This document shows positions 48,440 through 60,765 of a stretch of DNA of 64,000 nt, one piece after another. This DNA comes from Monodelphis domestica (taxonomy: Eukaryota > Chordata > Mammalia > Didelphimorphia > Didelphidae). The stretch's first letter is position 1. Each line of letters begins with the position of its first letter. The notes under the pieces were generated by a model. The model had not been told where the DNA came from and did not search any database. It was given only the letters and a program-made list of their open reading frames with translations. A program made the position numbers and the translations under genes. The stretch covers positions 126,001,487 through 126,065,486 of the forward strand of contig NC_077231.1 in the NCBI RefSeq assembly GCF_027887165.1, read 5' to 3'.

Positions 48440-48783
48440 TGTAAAGAGTAAAATTTAGGGGAGAGGGGGAGACTGAGGCAGGTAGAAATTAGTTTCTCTC
48501 TGCAAGGAATATTATAATTTTTAGAGGTTTATTAAAGTTAAAGATTAAGAATATACAAGTAAGAAACATGTGCCTAGGCCAGAGGCCTAGACAAAATAAC
48601 CTCACATCATGGAAGAGACGCCTCTGCTCCAAAAAACGGCAGTCCAAAAAAGGCCGAGCCCTTCAAAAGCCTTTGCTTAAATATCTTCTCGATCTCGGCC
48701 CAGGTGAGATTACAAGGCATTCTGGGGAAGTGGAGCAAAGGCTCATGGGGATTGTAGTCCTGTATTCGAGTCTATTTTTTACA
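48440..48783 (-). repeat. 5' LTR of element D
   Basis: TGTAAAAAATAGACTCG to TTTACTCTTTACA on minus. Hairpin at 48574-48590. TATA-like 'agatatttaagc' on minus near 48683. Confidence 0.93.
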
Positions 48784-48787
48784 AGGG

Positions 48788-49839
48788 GTAGGAGTACATA
48801 CCTGGAAGGTGGACACAGGTGTATCCAGGTCGCAAATATAGCCAAGGCAACTCACACTTCTGACACTATTGAGCAGTGTGTATACTCTGGAGAGTTGCCT
48901 TCTCCTATAATTTGGGACCATTGTTGTTCCTATCTCTATGTTACAATTACTATTGGATAGCCATTGTTTCTCTCTGCCAAGTGACTGTGTGTCCATCACT
49001 TTTGGCTGGGTGCCTCTACTGGGTGCTTCTGCTGTTCCCTGCTGTCATCTACTTACCCTTCCTGAGAAACAAGGTCTTGGTTCTATTGTAGTTAGTAGAG
49101 TCTCACCTCTGCTGAGAACTGAAAGAGTCCTAAGCTATTCTTTTAAATTTTACTCTCCAGACAGCTACTTTTATTTAGTAAGCTAGGGAAAAACCCTTTG
49201 GCATTTTAATTCTATCTTGAATTGCTTGTTGACTGACTTTATAAGCATTTTCATCTTATGCAGTTTAACTTATCTGAGTTATTGTATTTAAGTTTCTTTA
49301 AATTCCTAGCATATCCCATTCCTACTGTCTCATTCCCCCCTGGCTTTACTTTGCAAGTTGCCAAATTTTGGATTAAATGATGGTGGGGAGGTTGTTTTCA
49401 ACCCCATCAAGTGCTTCTAGTTCCAAGATAATCACAAAGTTGGAGATGGAGTGGTAGAGACTCAAAAGAAAACAGATTTATCAACTTAAAAACTAAGTAA
49501 ACCAAGTATAAATAAATTTAAAAAAAAAGAAAAAAATGTTTCTTCCAATATAGCATTAGCTCCCTGAAGGTAATAAATATCCTTTTTGTAAATATAATAG
49601 GAACAATCTATGAAACTCCATTCCCCAGAGCATGTGCAACAGAGGCTGAGAAGCTTGCTTCCAGAAAAAAAAAAAAAAACATAATAACATATGAGGGAAG
49701 GCCCCTGCTCCTCAGTTTAGAGCATCATACATTATATATGGTTCTGATCTGTTAATCAAGCTGTAAAGAGATGGATTGTTAATTGTCTGGTAATTGAGTC
49801 AGAATTCAAATGTATTCAAAAGGCACTAACTAACCAAAT
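48788..49839. other. Unassigned sequence
   Basis: No gene, RNA or repeat family recognised. Overlapping open frames of 71-82 codons near 48876-49186 have no domain. AT-rich from 49490. Confidence 0.4.
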
Positions 49840-50420
49840 GGAATCAATCCATCAATAAATAAACATGTACTAAATGCCTAATGTATGTCAGTCACTATGC
49901 TGAACACTGGGAATAAAAAGAAGAATAAGATAGTCCTTGCCCTCAAGGAGTATCTAATCTAACAGAGAAGACAATATGCAAATAAATATATTCAGAGCAA
50001 GCAATAAATAGGACAACTAGGAAATAATAAATAGAAGGAAAGTACTAGAATTAAAAAGAGGTTTGGAAAGGTTTCCTGTAAAAGACAGTGTTTTAATTGA
50101 GGGTTAAAGGAAGCCTGGACAATCAGTAGACAGAGTTAAGGAGGGAAGAATGGAAACAGTCAGAGAAACTGCCAGGAGCCTTGAATTTCAGTTTGAATCT
50201 GTTTGTGAAACAGTCAAGAGGCCAGTGTCACTGGATAGAAGAGTACATGGTACATGGTGGCAAGTAGGGTGTAAGAAAACTAGAAAGTTAGTGGAATAGG
50301 CTATGAAGAGTTTTGAATGATGAACAGCATTTTGTATTTATTCCTGGAGGTAATGAGGAACCTGGAGGCAATGACAGAATTTATGACTTTTTCTCTTTTC
50401 TGTCTGGCTGTGTTGAAACG
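49840..50420 (-). repeat. L2 LINE 3' half
   Basis: On plus: 'atgtactaaatgcctaatgt', 'ccttgccctcaaggagtatc', 'gaaaggtttcctgtaaaaga' and 'gaggccagtgtcactggata', the antisense of the L2 3' UTR and ORF end in the expected order. Confidence 0.85.
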
Positions 50421-51200
50421 AGGAGGTAAAAATTACTTTAAGCCCTTGTAGAGAACAAAGGTCTCAGGCTTTTTCTCCCTACCCAAGACTATCATTAAGT
50501 GGTCTATGAATCCATCACTTCTATCTCTGTTGTGTCTCTTCTTTCCTATTATTACATTAAGGATTATTGGAGATGGCCAAGACTTTTGTGAATTTTGAGG
50601 GGCTCAGAGAGCAAGCTACTGGAAGTCTGAGAGTCATAGTTCATGCTGAGTTTTGCCAGAAGCCAGATGGTGCAGAATGAAGTCCCTTGCATCCTGATTG
50701 TCCTAGCAGAGATTACAGGCAGTCAAGAGAAACCTACAATGATTCATTCCCCGGCTATGCCTAATTCAGAAACAAAACTTGTTTGGGTAAATTCTTTGTA
50801 GAAACTGCAATAAAAGTATGAATCTATTCTCCCAAAGGATGAAGGTGGTATAGGGAAGAATTTGTTCCTAGATATTAGGGAGCAAATGCGTTGCTATTTC
50901 TATTCTTACTATATTTTCATGATAAACGTTTATTTGTAAAAGCTAACATGTTATTTGTTTAAATGAAACTAACTTTCCCTTAGGCTGTTCCTGCTTAAAC
51001 TCCACAAGAGAAAAATAATTTTTATAATGATGGTATTGATGATATAGATAATTAAATATAGGGACTTTTCTACAACTTAATAGAGTTCACATATATCTGT
51101 AGCTTAAAAGGACTTAACATGGAGTTATATAGTTATGAGTCAGAGACAGGATTTGTTCTATCCTGGCACAGAGGCTACGGGAAATATAATGGGAGAGCAG
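50421..51200. other. Unassigned sequence upstream of the satellite
   Basis: No gene or repeat recognised. Confidence 0.4.
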
Positions 51201-51896
<696 letters not shown>

Positions 51897-52049
51897 TCTT
51901 CCTATCTCTCTTAGAATAGAATAGAATAGAAATCTTATTGGAGCTAGAAAAGCCTGGTCAACGGCAAGGAAGAGGCCTGTTAGAGAACTGAGAGTAGGAT
52001 GCATGAAAATCTACTTGTAACAGTCCTTCTGTTTGAGAGAAGGTAGGAA

Positions 52050-52760
52050 GATGGGGAGGTGAGGTTGGGATGAGGGGCGGAGCCAAGAGAAGAATCTGAA
52101 AGAGATTGTGGGCGGGCCCTGGTAGGGAGAAAGAGAGATGGTAGGCTTCTTATCTTGTTAAGCCTTCAGAGTAAGAGGCTCCTTCTTAGCTGAGGATGCT
52201 TAGAGAGCGGTAGGGTGTGCTGGGACTCCCGGCTCATCACCACGCGGACCTTGCGGCTCCAGGAACAGCTGGGCTGGCAGCAAAGCCTCGCCCATCCCCA
52301 AGCCCCATCCTTTCAGCGGTAGCTAGCCATCAAAGAGCCAGGACTGCTTGGCACATCCTTGGAGAAACCCAGGTTAAGAAAAGGAAGAAGAGGAGTTGTC
52401 GGAAAGAGAGAAAAGGAAGGATGCGCCCCCCGGGAGCTGCGACGATGCCGGCCATCTGATCCCTCGGCACCAATACGCCATTGTGGGCTGGGGGAACCAG
52501 CTAGAGAAGCCGAGCGGGGGGCGCCGGCTGCCTCTGCTGAGACCGCCGCACAATCCCTCCCTCGGACCCTCCAGAGCTGCTATGGGAAGCCGGCCCACGA
52601 GGGCGAGCGGCAGCCCCATGATCCTGCCCCTGCTCTGGCTCTTTGTGCTCCTCAAGGTAAGGGAAACGCCGACACCCTCATGAGCTGCCTTTTTTTGGCC
52701 GCAGCGCAAGCTGGCTTAGCCCTGCCAGGCTCTGCCCTCTACAGTGCGAGCCAGCATTCT
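52050..52760 (+). promoter_or_regulatory. PTPRO: CpG-rich promoter region of PTPRO
   Basis: The densest CpG and GC stretch in the host DNA of this window, around exon 1. GC boxes (GGGCGG) lie at 52075-52080 and 52110-52115. No TATA box is evident near a likely start, in keeping with a CpG-island promoter. In humans the PTPRO promoter is a CpG island reported to be methylated in tumours (general knowledge). The exact transcription start cannot be read. Several ATGs precede the main start, with upstream frames from 52217 and 52359 overlapping the coding exon. Confidence 0.7.
52582..52656 (+). CDS. PTPRO: PTPRO first coding exon (receptor-type tyrosine phosphatase O / GLEPP1), partial
   Basis: Encodes 25 residues of a signal peptide: 'MGSRPTRASGSP' then the hydrophobic 'MILPLLWLFVLLK'. 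As I recall it, human PTPRO starts with 25 residues containing 'LPLLWLFVLFK' before its first splice junction, so length, hydrophobic core and exon end all agree. The ATG has a strong context (G at -3, G at +4). The exon ends AAG and a GTAAGG donor follows at 52657. The protein is a single-pass membrane phosphatase with fibronectin type III repeats outside and one phosphatase domain inside, found in podocytes and neurons (family knowledge). Only the signal peptide lies in this window. An in-frame ATG at 52396 would add 62 residues ahead of it; I prefer 52582 because it places the signal peptide at the N-terminus. Confidence 0.83.
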
Positions 52761-53464
52761 GGGATAGGACAGATGTGCGATGGCTGCAACTGGGAGAGCC
52801 AGTTTTGCTCTTGGACTTGAACATGGATGTTTTATTCGTTTCATCTTTCTTTGTATTTGGTGTGGGGCCTTATAGGGAAAGGGTAGAACAGTAAGAGAAG
52901 TTTGCCCCATCCCCTGCCTCTCTCCCATTGTGCTTCCCCACCCCCAACATTCAGAATGGGAGTCAGAGTCGAAGGTGGGCTTGTTGGTGAAAAGACGAAA
53001 AGACGTAAGGAAAAATGAGGTCACTTTCCGTACACCTAGGCCGTTGCTTCGCTTCCCCCAGTCCTGAAGAGTATATATTGCTGTCTTTAATTTCTTTCCT
53101 GGATGTAGAGTTCAGATGTTAACTATAATTAGGCATTTTCCTTGAACTGAGAGAGTAAGTCAGATGGAGTATTGTGGAGAAACCTCTTTGCAAATCATTA
53201 TCTCAGCTATCAGACAACGCTAAATAATAGCGCTATGATTTTTTTCTTTTCTTTTCTAAAAAAGAGAGGAATTATAAGTCCTTGGAATATTGATATATTT
53301 GGGTAGGTACCCTCAAGAATAGTAAATGTTTAGAATTCTGTTACAGTTAACTTTGCAATATCTACTTTGGAGGACTGAATTTCAAGTATTTTCTGGGGGT
53401 TTGGGGTAGAGGGTGATCGTTGAATACATTTGCAGTAAGCAGAAATAACGAGCACAGGCTCAAA
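52761..53464. other. Unassigned intron sequence
   Basis: First 700 bp after the CpG-rich block. No repeat recognised; a plausible place for intronic regulatory DNA, but no motif decides it. Confidence 0.35.
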
Positions 53465-53573
53465 AACGAAGCTGAAAGGGACCTTCAGAGGCTGTTTAGT
53501 TCAACCCCCTTATTTTACAGATGAGGCAACTGAGGCCTAAAGGGGTGGTGTGACTTGCCCAAGATCCCCCAGT
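53465..53573 (-). repeat. MIR fragment
   Basis: 'cttattttacagatgaggca', 'actgaggcctaaagggg' and 'tgtgacttgcccaagatccc' on plus are antisense MIR. Confidence 0.8.
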
Positions 53574-54836
53574 ATTATTTTTAAAACTGTTTCTTGCAGG
53601 TTACTGTGACTGTACTCTACAATACAAACTTGTTGAAGATTTTCCTGAGAAGTGGTGTGAAGTTGTAAATTAATTATCTTCCACTCTGTCTTCAAGAGTT
53701 GTTTTAATTTTTTCATTAAGTCTCTGCATTCCTCAGCAGATTGAAGAATGTAGACAAGAGAATGGGAGCTGTCCTTTTAGTACTACAGTAATACCTAATC
53801 CAGGGCACCCAGGAGATATTAATGGATGGAAACAGTTCTCATATCAGAGATGTTCAATTCTTTTCTACTTCATGAATTAGTGAATATTTGTGTTTGAAAC
53901 TGATGCTACACCAATGAATGATGGTTTGTTTTAAATCTCTCACATTTTCCACGAAAGTCCTGCTCATCTTGCCATAGTAGTGACTCTGGGTCAAATGCTT
54001 AGCCAAACTACAAACTTTGACAGGTCCTACCAAGCTGCAAAAGCTTTGAGTATAGGCCAAGTGATGTCTGTTGTCTGGGGACAAGCCAAGATGAGAAAGG
54101 CTCATCATCAGTTTGGCTGCATAAAAAAATTGATCTCAAAGATCATCTAATGTATAGAGGGAGTGACATCTGTGCCAGTGAAATGAATGTTCCTACTTAT
54201 GAAATTATAAATCCTTAAGTATTAAGTATATTTGGACTTACTGTGATGGCAAGAAAATAAGACATACAAGAATAAGTTTAAAAAAAATTCATGAGCAACT
54301 TTTGCAATGCATTTTAGACCTACCAGGAGGAGCAACAACGGAATAGATTTAAATTAAATGATTTAATTTAACAATTTCTAAAAGCTTTTTGTATAGGGAA
54401 AATTTGATTAGCATAGCACTTCCCATTTAGGACTTTGTTCTTGTGAATGCCTGCAGTTTCTTGTGAAGCGTCTGAGGTTTTTCTGCTATTTGAAGATCCT
54501 CATCACCTAAAATCTAACCATTTGGTGATTTGAAGTGTGGGCAGGAAAGCTCAGTAAAACCATGTACTAAGGCAATATGATTTATATTGAAGGGTATATC
54601 AATGCAATTAGAAATCTTTTAAAGAATTGTAAATTTCCCTACCTTTTCAATCTTCAAAACACAAATATATGAACAAAAGGTAAATGGAATTCATTATGTG
54701 TTTGACTATGACACATAGCATCTAAATATCTGAAAATGTTTGGAAGATTCATTTTTAAGGACAATTTTCATACATATGGTATCATAAGGATAAAACCTTT
54801 TGACATAAAATTAAAAGTCTTTTCTTAACCCCGTGG
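53574..54836. other. Unassigned intron sequence
   Basis: AT-rich, no repeat or exon recognised. Confidence 0.4.
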
Positions 54837-54970
54837 CAATGTGAAGTGGAAAAAACACTGAATTTCAAATCAGGGAACCAAATACAAATTGTAGTTCTGC
54901 TACTCACTATCAGTTTAATGAGTGACTTTGGGTATGGCTGAATCATCAAAAACATTATATTTGAATCTAG
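54837..54970 (+). repeat. MIR fragment
   Basis: 'gaaaaaacactgaatttcaa' and 'gttctgctactcactatcag' with 'gagtgactttggg' follow the MIR order. Decayed. Confidence 0.5.
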
Positions 54971-55284
54971 TGTGATTACTCATGTGATGAATCAGAAACC
55001 ATCCATGAAGAAAAGAAATAAACTCCCCCAAATATTCCCTCCCTAGCTTTTCTGATAGCCAACAAATCTGAGTTCATGTCTTACCCATGATACCTGAATT
55101 GAAGCCCCCATGTATAGAATAGCCCATATGCTGCTTTTGGCCACATATTAGTGAAACACAAATTCAAACAACTTTTATAACATATCATAAGACTAATATA
55201 TGAACAATTAATCAAGAAGCAACATTATTTTGTTTGTTTGAAATTAGATCATCAAGTGGTTTCTGTTTTATTCTACTCCTCCCC

Positions 55285-56001
55285 CCTAAAAAATTTGGCT
55301 TGCATCACCAATTGCTCTTAGACAACTTAAACTGGCTGATTCTTTGTAAGCATCTCAAACTTAGTATGTCCAAAGTTGAATTAATTTACTTTTCCCCAAA
55401 ACTTTTCCCTCTTCCAGACTTCCCTAATACTAGTAAGGGCACCACCATTCTCTAAGCTACTTAGGTTCACAACCTCATCCCCTCCCCCAATCCATATCCA
55501 ATCAATTGCCAAGTTTTTAAAATTCTATTTTATTTTCACAGCTTCTCTTGTATAGGCAGTCTTTTCTCTTCTCACTGGTGCCACCTCCTTGATAGAAGGC
55601 TTTGTCTTCATGGTCTACTGCTATAGTCCTTCCAATTGATCCCTTTGCCTCAAGTCTTTCCCTTCTCTAATCTATCCTCATTTAACTGTCAAAGTTATTT
55701 TCCTGTATTGAAGTCCTAAGGGTTACCCCACCCCCATCAATGAACTCTAAAAATTCTCTAGTATCTCAAAGATAAAATATAAAATAGTCATTTAAATTGT
55801 TTCCCAGGGGGTAGCTCAGTAGCTCAGTGCACTGAGAGCCAGGCCCAGAGATGGGAGGTCCTGGGTTCAAATATAGCCTCAGACACTTCCCAACTTTGTG
55901 ACCCTGGGCAAGTCATTTGACCCCCATTGCCTAGCCCTTACCACTCTTCTGCCTTGGAACCAAAACACAGTATTGACTCCAAGATGGAAGTTAAGGGTTT
56001 A

Positions 56002-56032
<31 letters not shown>

Positions 56033-56465
56033 TGCTTTGCATCTTTGCTCCTTTCTTATCTTTTTTAGTTGTCTTATATGTAACTCCCCTTTACACACTT
56101 GATCCAGACTCTGGATTCCTTGTTGTTCCTCTCAGATGACACCCTATACCTCCTGACTCCAGGTTTTTTCATTAGCTATTTCCCCAAGCTGAAATGCATT
56201 CCTTTCTCACCTCTATCTTCTGGTCTCTCTGGCTTCCTTAGCTCAAATCCCATCTTCTAATGAAGTTCTTTCCCACTCTCCACCCCACCTCCTATTACCT
56301 CCACTCGGCACATTCTATTTGTATGTTATATAGCTTATTGTAAGCACATAGTTATTTTTATGGTGTCTCATGCACTAGAGTGTGAGCTCCTTGAGGGTAG
56401 GGACTGTATTTTTGCCCTTCTTTTTATTCCTGGCACACAGTAAACTCTCAGTTAATAGTTGTTAG
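55285..56465 (+). repeat. L2 LINE, interrupted by a SINE
   Basis: Long L2 stretch from the ORF ('tctcaaacttagtatgtcca') through 'gtctactgctatagtccttc' to the 3' end ('gtgagctccttgagggtagg', 'ctggcacacagtaaactctc', near 56380-56460). A plus-strand MAR1-like SINE lies at 55807-56031. Confidence 0.88.
55807..56031 (+). repeat. MAR1-like SINE in L2
   Basis: tRNA-like head 'gggggtagctcagtagctc', full body, and an (AAAT)n tail at 56001-56029. An imperfect duplication (aaattgttt / aaattgcttt) flanks it. Confidence 0.93.
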
Positions 56466-56679
56466 CCAACTAACTGCCTTCTCTGAACAGTTTTATTAAA
56501 TAGTAATAAGCTAGAATTTATTATCCTTGAACCCATTGACTTGGCACTCATCCCCCCCTTTTTTAACCTGTCTTCTATTTTTCTTACCTGTTTATTGAAA
56601 AGAAAATTATTACTGATTTCTACTACCTTTTGACTCTGAAAGGTGCCCCAAAGCATGAGCTTTGAGACTATGGCTATTT

Positions 56680-57480
56680 ACATGCCCCCCCCCCAAATGA
56701 GACACTTACTCTTGAAAGAATGACCATGTACAGTAGAAAGTTTTATTCTGCAATGCACATTTTCTTCACAAACTCCTACAGAGTAGTTTTCCTTTTTGAA
56801 GTGGTATCCATATTATATATTGCACAATGGAATTTACAGTCTTTACATTTCATCCCAAATAGGCAGGGGCACTGACATTGCAATAAACTACATAGCCATT
56901 GACTTTGGTGTCATCTGAACTGCTTTGATGAATAGTCCAGACAGTTAGCCAGCCTTTCACATATAGCATCAGTGTTGAGTGGCTGGTGATGATTGACTTT
57001 TCTATGTGACTGTAGTTAAAAATTATTTCTGCTGTGCACATCTGCCCATGTTTTTCTTTGGCAATGTGAGAACATATGGAACATATCTGTGCTCACATCA
57101 TGACAAGTGAAGACAGATATGAACATGAAAAAAATATCAACCTAGAGCAGTCTCAGTTGTACTTCAGCTCAAATATTTCCATGTGAAAACTAAATAAAAG
57201 AGTATGCCCTTTTTGCCCTTAATTGGAAAATTTGTCATTCTTTCTGGCTTTTAAAGGAATATAAGGATATGGTTACAAAAAAGAAATATGTGATTTCAAT
57301 TGGTAATTATATAGATTCTTTGTCAACCTTAGAGATGCCTTTCAACTCTAGTTTTCAGAGTATTCCAAAGGATTTTCAGCATAGGTCATGCACCTATATA
57401 TTTAAATGTTTTATAAGATATATGATTTGCTTGGTGTGGTGCTTCTTACCTGAATATCAGTTGCAATTCCTCTAGGCCTG
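56680..57480. other. Unassigned segment, possibly a retrocopy 3' part on minus
   Basis: Fairly uniform base composition and no repeat landmarks. On minus, a 63-codon frame (56850-57041) is followed by AATAAA near 56745. No poly-A tract follows and no protein family is recognised. A 10-C run lies at 56685-56694. Confidence 0.25.
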
Positions 57481-57504
57481 TGTAGACAGTTTCATAGGTA
57501 GTTG

Positions 57505-57700
57505 GATATGTATGTATGTTTGTATGAATCCATCCATCAATCTATCCATCCATTCATATATATATGTAATTCATATAATATCTATCCATCCATCCATATA
57601 TATCATAAAACTATTTATTGTTACACATATATATAATTCATCTATCTATCTATATATATAATTCATATATTTATTATCTATCAATCAATCTATCTATCTA

Positions 57701-57752
<52 letters not shown>

Positions 57753-57754
57753 CA
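57505..57754. repeat. (TCTA)n/(TCCA)n compound microsatellite
   Basis: Starts with degenerate TATG/ATCC units, then clean (TCTA)n at about 57686-57752. Confidence 0.96.
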
Positions 57755-58024
57755 ATTGAGCCTCTTTAAATTTAACTAGTTTGATCCTGAGATGACAGAC
57801 AAATAACCTGTCACTGGGCCTACAATTTGAAATTTTTTTGCATTTGTGGTGATTTTTTTCTTTATTGGAATAGCCTTCAAGGTCCTAGGACCATCTTTGT
57901 ACTATGATAAGGCAAACAGAGCATAGAATTGAGAAGTTAGTGGAATATGAATTTGAAAACACAAAGAATAATTTTTAGCTCTTGCAGGTTAACAGCAAGA
58001 TTCTAGATCTTACCCTGTGACCCA

Positions 58025-58590
58025 TGAACTTTCCAAAAAAATTCTTTTTTAATTTCCATGTTTACATGATTCTTGTGGTCTCCCTCTCCTCTTTCCTTCC
58101 ACTCCCAGAGTTGACAAGCAATTCCAATGGGTTATTCAAGTATTATCAATCAAAACCTATTTCCATATTATTCATTTTGTAATAGAGTAATTTTTAAAAA
58201 CCAAAACCCCAAATCATATACCCATATAAATAACTGATTAATCATATGTTTGTTTGTTTTTTATGGATTTCTACTACCACAGTTCTTTTTCTAAATGTGG
58301 ATAGCATTCTTTCTCGTAAATCCCTCAGAATTATCCTGGATCATTGCATTGCTTTTAGTAACAAAGCTAATTACATTTGATCATTCCACAATATTGCTGT
58401 TACTGTGTACCATGTTCTCCTGGTTCTGCTTATTTCACTCTACATCAGTTTATGTAGGTTTTTCCAGTTCTTTCTGAAAACATCTGGTTCATCAGTCCTT
58501 ATAGTACAATAGTATTCCATCACCATCATATACTAAAATTTGTCCAGCCATTCCCCAATCAAAGGACAACCCCTCATTTCAGTGAGCTTA
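58025..58590 (-). repeat. L1 relic, 3' region
   Basis: Same antisense L1 text as 23140-23650: 'ttctcctggttctgcttatt', 'caatagtattccatcaccat' and 'ccagccattccccaatcaaa'. Confidence 0.85.
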
Positions 58591-58735
58591 TTTTTAAAAA
58601 TATCTTTTTAGCTGTGTTTCAATATAGTGTATTTCCTTTGTAATCCTATGTATTATATTTTATGCATTAAAAATATTTTGAGGCTTTCCCAGATTGCCAA
58701 GGGAGGGGGTCTAAGAAAAAAATGTGAAGAAACCA

Positions 58736-58800
58736 TGGTCTGGAGTATAGAACTTGAAATAGAATAAACTAAATAGAATTAAATGAATTAAATCATGCCC
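58736..58800. repeat. Intronic repeat pair, first copy
   Basis: 'tggagtatagaacttgaaa' then 'taaatagaattaaatgaatt' and 'aaatcat' recur at 62770-62830. Family unknown. Confidence 0.75.
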
Positions 58801-58944
58801 TATAACTTTTCTCAAACATATTAAGAGCATGTTTGCAGAATAAAAATGTTTTTGTTAGAACCTTTTTGTTTTTATGCCAATAGGCACCATTCCTTTCTGT
58901 ATACCACTACTGGTTTTTCTTAAATATTGGGTGACAGTGGAGAT

Positions 58945-59120
58945 AGTGATAGTTTTGGTGTGAAAAAAGACCTAGATTTAGTTTCTAGCTCCAACATTTA
59001 TCAGATTTGTTGCCCTTGACAAAGTATTTAATATCCCTGAACCTCAGTTTCTCATATGGAGTAGGGATAATAATGTCTGTACCATATTATAACAGAGTTA
59101 TTAGGAAAGTGGTTTATAAA
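58945..59120 (+). repeat. MIR relic
   Basis: 'tttagtttctagctccaaca', 'tccctgaacctcagtttctc' and 'gttattaggaaagtggttta' follow the MIR order. Confidence 0.7.
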
Positions 59121-59139
59121 ATTTTGTTGTTGTTTGGTT

Positions 59140-59378
59140 GTTTTTCAGTCATGTCTGATTCTTCATGATTCTGTTTGAGGTTTTCTTGGCAAAGATACTA
59201 GAATAGTTTACCATTTCCTTCTCTAACTCATTGTATGGATGAAGACCTGAGGTAAACAGAGTTAAAGGACTTATCTAGGGTCACACAACTAGTAAGTATA
59301 AGATCAGATTTAAACTCAGGAAGATGAGTTTTCCTGACTCTAAGCCCCATACTCTATCCACTATACCACCCAGCTGCC
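59140..59378 (-). repeat. MON1/WSINE-like SINE
   Basis: 'gaggttttcttggcaaagat', 'gtttaccatttccttctcta', 'agggtcacacaactagtaag' and a tRNA-like head at 59340-59378. The LTR follows without a gap. Confidence 0.9.
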
Positions 59379-59939
<561 letters not shown>

Positions 59940-60239
59940 GCTGATGTTTCACTCCAGGACTGCCCACTCTTTCACAAGTGGGTCCCAGACCTCCTACTCA
60001 ATGTATGAAATGAGTATTCATGCCTTTTTGTGCTTAAAATCCAAAATGGGTAGATCTCCATACTCAACTTTAAGTACTATGTTTACACTTTGGGTATTAA
60101 AATTTAAAAATAGACAGGGGATTACAATTTAATCTTCACAATCAAGGAAGAGCTAAGTACCTTCATTGTTACAATCAGGAGAGAGCCAAATCCAATCTTC
60201 ACATGACCTTGTAAGCTTTAAGATACTATTTAAATTTGA

Positions 60240-60620
60240 GTTATTATTATATTATTCTTCCCAACATGCACCTCCACCCTCTCCATTGTTATATACCATC
60301 AGAATTCCTCTCCCTGACATTTGAGATCCTTCAAAATCTGTATCCATCCTACCTATACAACATTTCCCTCGACTGTGATATCTCTCCCTTCCTCTCCATC
60401 CCCCTTATAGACTCTGTTTTAGTCAGGTTTCCCCCCCCCTTCTTTATTGTAAGTATCATTCCCTTAGCTCATTTATTTCTAACTTCCTCCCTATAGCCCT
60501 TCTCTGTTTATTCCAATCCTATCCTTTAAGAACTAGCTTAAGCAGCATCTTCTCTATAAAGCCTTTTCTGATTACTCCAGATCTCAGTGATCCTTTTTCT
60601 TAAGCTCCTATAGTTATGGA
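60240..60620 (+). repeat. L2 LINE relic
   Basis: 'ctctccctgacatttgagat', 'ccttcaaaatctgtatccat', 'agaactagcttaagcagcat' and 'ataaagccttttctgattac' match L2 3' coding text. Confidence 0.7.
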
Positions 60621-60765
60621 CTCATTAAAGTGACCTTAAAGATTATTGGGTTCTCTATCCTCATATTAGAAATGAGATGAGAAAACAAAAGGTCTGGAGG
60701 TGTCAAATTATTTGCCAAGACCACAAAACTAGTTAAACTAGTTAGAAGTACTATCAAATAAAATT
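60621..60765 (-). repeat. MIR relic
   Basis: 'ctcatattagaaatgagatg' and 'caaattatttgccaagacca' read as antisense MIR. Decayed. Confidence 0.5.

Larger units (their letters stand above)
45112..48783 (-). mobile_element. LTR element D, non-autonomous ERV-like, very young
   Basis: Two 344-bp LTRs (45112-45455, 48440-48783) that I read as identical. The 4-bp duplication AGGG lies at 45108-45111 and 48784-48787. On minus, the 5' LTR is followed by GTT and a TGGCTAACCACTACGGGA primer-binding-like site. A purine tract (ACGGGGGGA) precedes the 3' LTR. The 2984-bp internal part has no gag, pol or env. It carries a 90-codon frame (47689-47961) and the noncoding block shared with A and C. It looks whole as a non-autonomous unit. 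It would need reverse transcriptase and integrase from another ERV. Confidence 0.92.

Noticed and set aside
45240-48960. Identical plus-strand frames starting 'MCLGQRPRQNNLT' in two places
   Set aside because: They are identical only because they lie in the two identical LTRs of element D, antisense to the element.
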